A DNA stretch of 5,165 bases. Source: Fidelibacterota bacterium (GTDB lineage Bacteria; Fidelibacterota; BS150m-G59). The position numbers and the translations under genes were made by a program. The first letter of the stretch is position 1; every line of letters starts with the position of its first letter. The DNA lies in assembly GCA_016784265.1 (NCBI GenBank), contig JADHUZ010000112.1, forward strand, positions 1 to 5,165, written 5' to 3'. A model generated the notes under the pieces. The model was not told the origin of the DNA. It saw only the letters and a list, made by a program, of their open reading frames with translations, and did not search any database. This document shows, piece after piece, positions 1 through 5,165 of this stretch.

Positions 1-420
1 TCATCAATAGAATGGCGATTGGGCGATTCGACAAAAATTTCTCTTCCGCCACAAGATCGTGTCTTGGTTGATGCGCCTTGTCTTGGAACAGGCGTTTTTG
101 GCAAGCGAGCAGATGGGCGCTGGAAAAAAAGCGAAACCGATTTGGCGCAATTGACAATTTTGCAAAAAAACCTTTTGGAAAATGCCGCAAAACTTGTCAA
201 ACTTGGCGGTGCGCTTATATACTCAACATGCTCGTTAGAGCCAGAAGAAAATTGGGATATGGTTGATCAATTTTTACGATCGAATCCAAAATTTCGCATC
301 GAAAATGCTGACAGATGGATTCCAGCAGAATTTGTTGACGCTCGCGGAGGATTGTTTATTTCCCCACCGTCTCACAAAATGGATGGCGCATTTGCGGTTA
401 GGATGAAAAAAAATGGCTAA
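1..420 (+). CDS. rsmB: 16S rRNA (cytosine-C5) methyltransferase RsmB, C-terminal part (5' end outside window)
   Basis: RsmB transfers a methyl group from S-adenosylmethionine to C5 of a cytosine in 16S rRNA (C967 in E. coli) in the cytoplasm. The frame is open from base 1, so the gene begins upstream; 139 codons are visible of a family length near 430-450. Family motifs are intact: GDS at about bases 22-30 (motif III region), VDAPCLGTG at 67-93 with the motif IV cysteine (codon 79-81), and YSTCSLEPEEN at 220-252 with the motif VI catalytic cysteine (codon 229-231). The C-terminal DGAFAVRMKK resembles the usual DGFF-type end of RsmB/Sun proteins. Other members of the NOP2/Sun family share these motifs; the name RsmB rests on the typical ending and on rpe lying nearby. 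A TTG at base 19 is not a plausible start because it falls inside the conserved domain. The stop overlaps the next gene by 8 bases. Confidence 0.9.
   Translation, partial: SSIEWRLGDSTKISLPPQDRVLVDAPCLGTGVFGKRADGRWKKSETDLAQLTILQKNLLENAAKLVKLGGALIYSTCSLEPEENWDMVDQFLRSNPKFRIENADRWIPAEFVDARGGLFISPPSHKMDGAFAVRMKKNG
400..404 (+). promoter_or_regulatory. Probable ribosome binding site for the PASTA-protein gene
   Basis: AGGAT lies inside the last codons of rsmB, 8 bases before the ATG at 413. It is a partial Shine-Dalgarno match at good spacing and supports the ATG at 413 as the start. The A8 run 406-413 fills the spacer. Confidence 0.5.
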
Positions 421-1171
421 ATTGATTCGTTTGATTTTTGTGTTATTTTTCCTGTGGATTGGTCTTATCCTCCTACTTGACAATATCGTAATGCCGCATT
501 TTGTTGATCGGCGCACAACGCTCACGATACCGGATTATAAAGATTTACATGCGAAACCCGTTTTAATGAACGCAGTAAAAATGGGATTCACGATAGAAGA
601 CACAACGATATTTCTTCCAAATCTTCCAGAAAGCACTGTTGTGGACCAATTCCCTCCGCCGGGGTTGAAAGTCCGAAAAGGCAAAAAAATATTGCTAAAA
701 ATCTCAACACAACAAGAATTTACCATTGTGCCAAATTTAATCGGTAAAAATATACGCAGTGCAGAAATTTTGATAAAACGATTGCTCTTGCAAATCGGCG
801 AAATGGATACAGTTTGGTCAGATTCGATTCCAAGAGGACTTGTCATTAGCCAGTCTGTCGAGCCGGATTCCTCTGTCCAAAAACACAGCGCAATTGATTT
901 GACAATCAGTCGAGGTCAATGGATATCCAATTTTATTGTGCCAGATATCAGAGGAGATGGAATACAAACAGCAGAAAAAAAAATGGAGTCTTCCGGGCTA
1001 ATTTTGGGAAGAATTTCTTATTTCCCCGATGCAGAATTAATGCCTTACACCGTGATGAGCCAATCATATCCACCGGGCACAGAATTGGCATTCCCAGATT
1101 CTGTGGATGTAACCGTTTCGGTTGAATCCATCAACGATATTCACAATCAACGAAAAAGAAGAAATCAATGA
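413..1171 (+). CDS. Membrane-anchored triple-PASTA-domain protein without kinase domain
   Basis: This 252-residue protein has a short N-terminal anchor (K3-R6, then a hydrophobic helix at about residues 7-24). The rest is probably extracytoplasmic. Three PASTA repeats follow at about 33-99, 102-167 and 173-237. Each opens with an [IV]P[DN] motif (IPDYKDL, VPNLIGK, VPDIRGD) and ends with a VxxQ or VxSQ block followed by a hydrophobic strand (DQFPPPG, SQSVEPD, SQSYPPG). A basic tail ends KRRNQ. PASTA domains are known from penicillin-binding proteins and Ser/Thr kinases of the PrkC/PknB type, where they sense peptidoglycan or muropeptides; here there is no kinase or transpeptidase domain. A role as a cell-wall binding or sensing protein is inferred. 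The start ATG is set by the membrane helix and overlaps the end of rsmB by 8 bases. The stop overlaps rpe by 4. An A9 run at 975-983 sits in the third domain. Confidence 0.88.
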   Translation: MAKLIRLIFVLFFLWIGLILLLDNIVMPHFVDRRTTLTIPDYKDLHAKPVLMNAVKMGFTIEDTTIFLPNLPESTVVDQFPPPGLKVRKGKKILLKISTQQEFTIVPNLIGKNIRSAEILIKRLLLQIGEMDTVWSDSIPRGLVISQSVEPDSSVQKHSAIDLTISRGQWISNFIVPDIRGDGIQTAEKKMESSGLILGRISYFPDAELMPYTVMSQSYPPGTELAFPDSVDVTVSVESINDIHNQRKRRNQ

Positions 1172-1824
1172 ATCGAATCACACCATCTATTTTAGCCGCT
1201 GATTTTTTGCATCTATCAGAGAACATACAACGCCTTGAAAAAGCGGGAATAGAAAAAATCCATCTTGACATCATGGATGGTAATTTTGTGCCAAATATTT
1301 CATTCGGACCGATGATCATCGAACAAATTCGAAAAGTGACGGATTTGCATCTTGAAACACATTTAATGATTTTCGATCCTGAAAAATGGATTGATCGTTT
1401 CGTGGATGCAGGGTCTGACGCGATTATTGTACATTTGGAAGCAACAAACCATCCAAAAAATTGTCTGGAAAAAATTGGGCGGCTCAAAATTGACAAAGGC
1501 ATCTCGATTAAACCTAATACGCACATTGATAAAATCAAGGCATTTCTTCCAATGCTGGATATCGTTCTGCTGATGACTGTTTTTCCGGGATTCGGTGGAC
1601 AAGCATATCTATCCGATTCAAATCGAAGAATCGAAAAATTGCGTAAAACGATTGATGGCACTCCCGTAGATCTTGCAATTGACGGTGGCATAAACACTGA
1701 AACGATTGAGCAGGCAATACGAGCAGGCGCGAATCGCTGTATCGCGGGTAGCGCGGTTTTTCGGGATGGTGACATCGAAACAAACTTGATAACGCTGAAA
1801 AATTTGCTCGATTCTGCCTTTTGA
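1168..1824 (+). CDS. rpe: Ribulose-phosphate 3-epimerase
   Basis: Rpe interconverts D-ribulose 5-phosphate and D-xylulose 5-phosphate in the pentose phosphate pathway (cytoplasmic, metal-dependent TIM barrel). At 218 residues the protein is full length for the family. Visible signatures are PSILAADF (6-13), HLDIMDGNFVPNISFGP (32-48), HLMI (65-68), VHLE (88-91), TVFPGFGGQ (137-145), IDGGI (171-175) and IAGSAVF (192-198). The metal and catalytic residues expected from known structures are all present as H32, D34, H65 and D172. F139 in the TVFPGFGGQ loop is a mild oddity, since Asn, Glu or His is usual there. The ATG overlaps the PASTA gene stop as ATGA (4 bases), with only a weak AAGAAG-like purine stretch upstream, so coupled translation is likely. 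The stop overlaps the next gene as TTGA. Confidence 0.97.
   Translation: MNRITPSILAADFLHLSENIQRLEKAGIEKIHLDIMDGNFVPNISFGPMIIEQIRKVTDLHLETHLMIFDPEKWIDRFVDAGSDAIIVHLEATNHPKNCLEKIGRLKIDKGISIKPNTHIDKIKAFLPMLDIVLLMTVFPGFGGQAYLSDSNRRIEKLRKTIDGTPVDLAIDGGINTETIEQAIRAGANRCIAGSAVFRDGDIETNLITLKNLLDSAF
1821..1824 (+). other. TTGA stop-start overlap (rpe TGA / TTG start)
   Basis: The TGA stop of rpe (1822-1824) and the TTG start of the lipid kinase-like gene share four bases. This mirrors the ATGA overlaps at 1168-1171 and 2405-2408. The TTG is the only bacterial start codon in frame near the N-terminal ELKRKWLH motif, and no GGAG-like sequence precedes it. Reinitiation by the terminating ribosome is the likely entry route. 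Confidence 0.65.
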
Positions 1825-2408
1825 GCGTTCTGCATGAATTAAAACGAAAGTGGTTGCATTTTGCTTCAGCAATCATTCCGCTTTCGATCGAATTTTGGGA
1901 AATCCCTGAAAATTTATTCTTGATTCTTTTGGGATCTATCTGCGTTGGTATGTTTTGCGTCGAAATTCTCCGATTGCACACAAATTGGGGAAAATTTATA
2001 TTCCAAAAATATTTCGGCGTGATGCTTCGAGAACACGAAAAAATAAAATTCACTGCCGCATTTTATCAGACAATTGCATTTTTCCTGTGCTATTTGTTGA
2101 TGCCACTTTCGATAGCCACACTCGCCTGCTTGTTGCTCTGTTTTTCTGATGGAATTGCCGCATTAGCAGGCATCGCATGGGGAAAACCGTGGATTTACGG
2201 AAAAACGAAAATTGGCACTGGGAGTTTTTTCATCTCTGGAATTTTGGTGAATTTAATCTTTGGTCTTGTGGATTTTCGTGTCGGATTAATTGGCGTGATT
2301 GCTGGCACAATTGCCGAGCTGCTACCATCACGATTTAACGATAATTTCTCCGTTCCGATGGTTAGCGGTTCGGTGATGACCATTTTCACATTTTTGATTA
2401 GTACATGA
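1821..2408 (+). CDS. SEC59/DGK1/VTE5-family membrane lipid kinase-like protein (often annotated dolichol kinase or phosphatidate cytidylyltransferase)
   Basis: This 195-residue polytopic protein has about six or seven hydrophobic segments (roughly 12-25, 32-50, 78-95, 98-117, 134-150, 154-168, 180-194). Family marks are the N-terminal ELKRKWLH (6-13), LREHEKIKFTAA (69-80), SDGIAALAGIAWGKPW (109-124), the lysine-rich GKTKIGTGS segment (127-135) and DNFSVPMVSG (174-183). Characterised eukaryotic members of this superfamily use CTP to phosphorylate dolichol, diacylglycerol or phytol. Bacterial members are little studied, so the substrate here is unknown; a lipid or isoprenoid alcohol in the cytoplasmic membrane is inferred. 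The start is TTG at 1821, overlapping the rpe TGA as TTGA. The nearby ATG at 1834 is out of frame, and no Shine-Dalgarno sequence is seen, which fits termination-reinitiation from rpe. The stop overlaps the next gene as ATGA. Confidence 0.8.
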   Translation: MSVLHELKRKWLHFASAIIPLSIEFWEIPENLFLILLGSICVGMFCVEILRLHTNWGKFIFQKYFGVMLREHEKIKFTAAFYQTIAFFLCYLLMPLSIATLACLLLCFSDGIAALAGIAWGKPWIYGKTKIGTGSFFISGILVNLIFGLVDFRVGLIGVIAGTIAELLPSRFNDNFSVPMVSGSVMTIFTFLIST

Positions 2409-4417
2409 ATTTCTTGATTCCATCCGCACTGGTAGGACTTGTTGCCGTCGTGATTCCGGTAATTCTTCATTTTTTGTTTCGGCGAAATCCGAGAATTATT
2501 CCATTCCCAACGTTGCGTTTTATCAAAATTCTACAATCTCGCGACATTCGGAAATTACGAATTCGCGAACTTTTGTTGCTCATTCTACGAATGCTAATTT
2601 TGTTGTTTCTCGTCCTAATCTTTTCAAGACCTGCTTTTCAGACTGCATCTGGCTGGCTGAAAAATCATGGAAGCGACGGTTTAATTCTTTTGGTCGTGGA
2701 CGATTCGGCATCCATGGCTGGCGAAATAGATGGAATCAGCCGTTTTTCGCTTGGGTTAAAAAAACTCGCTGAAACAATCGAACAATTTGATGAAAATCAA
2801 GAAGTGTGGATATCGACGCTTTCCAATCTCGCCGATTCTATGGGAACGATTCAAAAAGATATATCAGGAAATACCATTCGATTTTTGGAAAAACTGAAAC
2901 CATCCAATTTTCACCTCACTTTATCTGATGGACTTCGGGGTTTGCTTGCCAGAAAAATTCAGCAAGCGTTTCCGTCGAAAGAATTGTTTTTTTTCACTGA
3001 TGGGCAAGATGATACATTCACATACGACGAAAAAACAGAGGATTTGCTGAAAAAACATTTTTTCGGGTGGGAAATTAGCGTCATTCAACTCCCAGAAATT
3101 GAACAAAATATTTCGCTACAAAACTTGCAGAATTCGACAAAGGTTTATCAAATCGGACGGGAAATTCACCCCAGCATCACTGTGGTCAATCATGGCTTGT
3201 CCCCTGTGGAACAAATCCCTGTCCAATTTTGGATTGATTCCGTGCGCGCAGGAGTGGATCTTGTCAATTTAAATCCGGGAGCTTCGGAGAATCTTGATTT
3301 TTTCTGGAAAATCACAACGACTGGATGGCACACAGGCTATTTTGAAATTCCAAAAGACGCATTCGAGTTGGATAATCGCATTGATTTCGCTTTTTACGTT
3401 CCACGAAAAATCAACGTTGCCATCCTCTCGGAAGAAGAAGATGAAACCGAATTTCTCAAAGCGACGTTTCGTGCGTCCGTGAATCAATTGCAACAATTTA
3501 CTACATCAGAGCAAATTGACAAAACAACCGATGTCGCCATTATCTGCACACCGCCGAAGAATATTATTGTGCTCCAAAAGCAAATCGAACAATTGCTCGA
3601 AAGAAATGGGGCATTGCTCGTTTTCGCATCAGGGAATAATTCTTTTATAGACTGGCTGAAACTTGGGAAAAAACCAGTGCAAAAGCAATCGGGTATTCCG
3701 CTACGGTCGGAATATCTTGAGCACGAAATTTTTCAGAATTTGCTTTATCGAGAATCCGAAAGCGTTGAAACGCCAAAAATTTCGCGATATTATCAATTCA
3801 AAAATCCAATACACGGCGATGTTTTTGCAACTTTGGAAAACGGCGTTCCATTCTGGATTGAGCAAGAAAAAATGATTTTTATCAACACTTCCGTAGATTT
3901 ACAATGGAGTGATTTTGCGTTAACTGGAGCATTTGCACCATTGATACAACGAGCAATTCATTATTTGACTGGCACAAAAAAGAGTGTAAAATATCTCATT
4001 GCCGGAGAAAAATTAATTATGGAATCTAAAAATAATCAGAAAATTTCCCTTATTCAACCTAACGGAAAAGTGATTGTCAATTATTCTAACGAAAAAACTA
4101 AATGGCAAACCACAATGCCAGGGATTTATTTTCTGACAAAAAATGAACAGTCGGATTTGGGACATCGCGGAGATTTTATCTCTGCTTTCAGCGCACAAAT
4201 TGACAACATGGAAAGCGCATTGATATTTCTCACGAATTCAACAAAAAAACGCTGGGGAGATGTTGCTTCAATTCATTTTTACAAGCAAGAATCAGTTGAA
4301 GAAATTGTCCATGCGGCTCGATTCGGTATTGAACTTTGGCGTCCTTTGTTGTTCGTTGTACTTGTGTTGTTAACTCTCGAATTTTTTATTTCTCGGAGCG
4401 ATCGAAAGCATGATTAA
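2405..4417 (+). CDS. BatA-type VWA-domain membrane protein (aerotolerance regulator N-terminal domain)
   Basis: This 670-residue protein opens with the BatA N-terminal double-anchor region. Helix 1 is at about 5-25, followed by the basic FRRNPRIIPFPTLRFI segment (25-40) and helix 2 at about 56-74. A VWA domain follows (about 90-230) with a complete metal-ion-dependent adhesion site: DDSAS (99-103, giving DxSxS with D99, S101 and S103), T172 in HLTLSDG, and TDG with D199. Next comes a probable extracytoplasmic beta-rich region (about 235-335), then a region that may adopt a Rossmann or amidotransferase-like fold (about 335-520, inferred from strand-helix pattern only). A third helix lies at about 644-662 before a basic tail. 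VWA domains mediate metal-dependent protein contacts. BatA was linked to aerotolerance in Bacteroides, but the biochemical role is unclear. The usual partners (MoxR ATPase, DUF58 protein, BatB) are not in this window. The start ATG overlaps the previous TGA as ATGA without a visible Shine-Dalgarno sequence. The stop overlaps hflX by 8 bases. Confidence 0.87.
   Translation: MNFLIPSALVGLVAVVIPVILHFLFRRNPRIIPFPTLRFIKILQSRDIRKLRIRELLLLILRMLILLFLVLIFSRPAFQTASGWLKNHGSDGLILLVVDDSASMAGEIDGISRFSLGLKKLAETIEQFDENQEVWISTLSNLADSMGTIQKDISGNTIRFLEKLKPSNFHLTLSDGLRGLLARKIQQAFPSKELFFFTDGQDDTFTYDEKTEDLLKKHFFGWEISVIQLPEIEQNISLQNLQNSTKVYQIGREIHPSITVVNHGLSPVEQIPVQFWIDSVRAGVDLVNLNPGASENLDFFWKITTTGWHTGYFEIPKDAFELDNRIDFAFYVPRKINVAILSEEEDETEFLKATFRASVNQLQQFTTSEQIDKTTDVAIICTPPKNIIVLQKQIEQLLERNGALLVFASGNNSFIDWLKLGKKPVQKQSGIPLRSEYLEHEIFQNLLYRESESVETPKISRYYQFKNPIHGDVFATLENGVPFWIEQEKMIFINTSVDLQWSDFALTGAFAPLIQRAIHYLTGTKKSVKYLIAGEKLIMESKNNQKISLIQPNGKVIVNYSNEKTKWQTTMPGIYFLTKNEQSDLGHRGDFISAFSAQIDNMESALIFLTNSTKKRWGDVASIHFYKQESVEEIVHAARFGIELWRPLLFVVLVLLTLEFFISRSDRKHD
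4395..4398 (+). promoter_or_regulatory. Probable ribosome binding site for hflX
   Basis: GGAG lies 11 bases before the ATG at 4410, within the end of the upstream gene. It is the clearest Shine-Dalgarno-like core in the window, though the spacing is slightly long. It supports the ATG at 4410 as the hflX start. Confidence 0.45.
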
Positions 4418-5006
4418 AATTAAAAACGAACTGAAAGAACGCTGTATTTTGGTCGGTGTTTCATTGAATACACAAGAGAATCCTAATTCTCTTTCAGAAC
4501 TTGCTCGTTTGGCTGATACCGCCGGCGCAGAAGTGGCTCATACTATTCATCAAAATCTCGCGGTGGCGCATCCCAAATTTTACATTGGGAAGGGAAAAGC
4601 CGAACAAATCAAAAGATTCGCCGATGAACTCGGTGTTAATCTGGTCATTTTTGATGACGAACTGACACCCGCCCAAACGAAAAATCTGCAAAATTTACTC
4701 AATGTAAAAGTGGTTGACCGCGCGGCATTAATTCTGGATATTTTCTCAAAACATGCACGCACCAAAGAAGCAAAAACGCAAATTGAATTAGCACAACTGC
4801 AATATTTACTTCCGAGGTTAAGCCGCATGTGGTTACATCTGGAACGACAGATGGGTGGCATCGGCGCGCGTGGCGGTCCTGGCGAAACACAGATTGAGAT
4901 TGACAGACGACTCGTTCGCGATAAGATTGCAAAACTGAAGAAAGACCTAAAAAAATCGAACTGCAAAGACGCACCCGCAAATCCAGACGAAAAGATGCCT
5001 TTTTAA
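4410..5006 (+). CDS. hflX: GTPase HflX, N-terminal domain in the zero frame (frame breaks before the G domain)
   Basis: HflX is a ribosome-binding GTPase that in E. coli and other bacteria splits stalled 70S ribosomes, notably under heat stress. The zero frame gives 198 residues carrying the HflX N-terminal domain: YIGKGKAEQI (58-67), FDDELTPAQTKNLQ (81-94), VVDRAALILDIF (101-112), HARTKEAKTQIELAQLQYL (115-133) and the glycine-rich GGIGARGGPGETQIEIDRR (149-167). After residue 182 the sequence turns unrelated and stops at TAA 5004-5006. A full HflX needs about 170-230 more residues including the G domain, which is present in the -1 frame right after an A7 run at 4949-4955. As written, the product would lack GTPase activity. 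A sequencing or assembly deletion of one A, a true frameshift mutation and programmed -1 frameshifting are all possible. The start overlaps the upstream stop by 8 bases. Confidence 0.9.
   Translation: MIKIKNELKERCILVGVSLNTQENPNSLSELARLADTAGAEVAHTIHQNLAVAHPKFYIGKGKAEQIKRFADELGVNLVIFDDELTPAQTKNLQNLLNVKVVDRAALILDIFSKHARTKEAKTQIELAQLQYLLPRLSRMWLHLERQMGGIGARGGPGETQIEIDRRLVRDKIAKLKKDLKKSNCKDAPANPDEKMPF
4949..4955 (+). other. hflX: In-phase A_AAA_AAA heptamer at the hflX frame break (frameshift point)
   Basis: The zero-frame codons are CTA AAA AAA TCG, so the heptamer has the X_XXY_YYZ phasing used in -1 frameshifting. Slipping back one base gives ATC GAA CTG CAA as the next codons, which continues the expected HflX linker (LKK then IELQRR) without a gap. 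The shift is confined to 4925-5003, between the -1 frame stop TAA at 4922-4924 and the zero-frame stop TAA at 5004-5006. An A8 run (one more A) would encode the same product. Identical in-phase A7 heptamers occur at 2758-2764 and 4243-4249 in the upstream gene, where no shift is needed, so the motif alone proves nothing. Confidence 0.7.
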
Positions 5007-5165
5007 TCGTGCTTGCAGGCTACACAAACGCTGGGAAATCCACCTTGATGCGCGCGTTGACAGGTGCCGATGTCCTCATTCAAGATCAGTTGTTTGCAAC
5101 ATTGGATACAACCATCAGAGCGATTCCGGAACTGGCAGATCAAAAAGCACTTTTAACTGACACAG
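4955..5165 (+). CDS. hflX: HflX G-domain portion in the -1 frame (3' end outside window)
   Basis: Reading from ATC at 4955 gives 70 codons to the window end. First comes a basic coiled-coil-like linker (IELQRRTRKSRRKD). Then strand beta-1 and the P-loop GYTNAGKST (bases 5018-5044) appear, followed by LFATLDTT, the HflX G2/switch I signature (about 5090-5113), and LLTDT (about 5150-5164), the start of the G3 DTVGF motif cut by the window edge. These residues bind GTP and magnesium in the HflX/Obg-like GTPase fold. No convincing independent start exists: a GTG at 5009 lies two bases after the zero-frame stop but would begin inside beta-1 and lacks a Shine-Dalgarno sequence. The segment is therefore best read as the continuation of the gene starting at 4410. 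Confidence 0.85.
   Translation, partial: MELQRRTRKSRRKDAFLIVLAGYTNAGKSTLMRALTGADVLIQDQLFATLDTTIRAIPELADQKALLTDT

Noticed and set aside
1582..1608. F139 in the Rpe TVFPGFGGQ loop as a possible functional change
   Set aside because: The position is variable among Rpe proteins (Asn, Glu or His), and all metal and catalytic residues are intact, so activity is not in doubt.
1131..1835. Long open frame of 234 codons on the minus strand
   Set aside because: It lies exactly opposite rpe, whose plus-strand frame carries all catalytic motifs. The minus-strand translation is Ser/Arg/Cys/Ile-rich with no recognisable family, so it is a shadow frame.
1834..1836. ATG near the start of the lipid kinase-like gene
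   Set aside because: It is out of frame with the conserved ELKRKWLH and DNFSVPMVSG motifs; the in-frame TTG at 1821 is required.
1535..2053. Minus-strand open frame of 172 codons across the rpe / lipid kinase junction
   Set aside because: It is antisense to two well-supported genes, has Cys/Arg-rich low-plausibility composition, and has no ribosome site or family motif.
2758..2764. In-phase A_AAA_AAA heptamer in the BatA-type gene (and another at 4243-4249)
   Set aside because: The zero frame continues through a good VWA domain and the C-terminal anchor, so no shift is needed. These show that the heptamer arises by chance in this AT-rich sequence.
4580..4980. Overlapping minus-strand open frames (4580-4966 and 4699-4980) opposite hflX
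   Set aside because: The plus strand encodes highly conserved HflX motifs over this whole stretch. The antisense translations show no coherent protein.
5009..5011. GTG two bases after the hflX zero-frame stop, as a start for a separate G-domain protein
   Set aside because: It would cut into the first beta strand and drop the linker that is clearly encoded upstream in the same frame. There is no Shine-Dalgarno sequence. A frameshift explains the data better.

Overview
The window is one continuous plus-strand gene cluster with no intergenic DNA. Six genes run head to tail: the 3' end of rsmB (16S rRNA m5C methyltransferase), a membrane-anchored protein with three PASTA domains and no kinase, rpe (ribulose-phosphate 3-epimerase), a SEC59/DGK1/VTE5-family membrane lipid kinase-like protein, a large BatA-type von Willebrand factor A (VWA) membrane protein, and the 5' part of hflX (ribosome-associated GTPase). 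The five junctions overlap by 8, 4, 4, 4 and 8 bases. This points to a single transcript with translational coupling. No promoter, terminator, RNA gene, repeat array or mobile element is visible; the promoter must lie before base 1, and any terminator beyond the window end.

The DNA is AT-rich with many A tracts and uses the standard code (TGA and TAA stops). Shine-Dalgarno signals are weak or absent at several starts. A BatA-like VWA protein with N-terminal paired membrane anchors and a kinase-free PASTA protein suggest a bacterium of the Fibrobacteres-Chlorobi-Bacteroidetes superphylum or an uncultured relative (for example Calditrichota, Marinimicrobia or KSB1-like). This placement is an inference from gene content, not a phylogenetic result.

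Functionally, the cluster mixes ribosome maintenance (RsmB, HflX), central carbon metabolism (Rpe) and envelope proteins (PASTA protein, lipid kinase-like protein, BatA-like protein). The rsmB - PASTA - rpe order recalls the Firmicutes rsmB-rlmN-prpC-prkC-rsgA-rpe neighbourhood, here without the phosphatase, kinase and RsgA genes.

The most notable local signal is in hflX. The reading frame breaks exactly at an in-phase A_AAA_AAA heptamer (4949-4955). A -1 shift there restores a perfect HflX linker and P-loop GTPase domain; without it the protein stops at 198 residues, before the G domain. A one-base homopolymer error or a real indel is the plainest explanation, but programmed frameshifting is possible. 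No clearly novel multi-gene system is evident.
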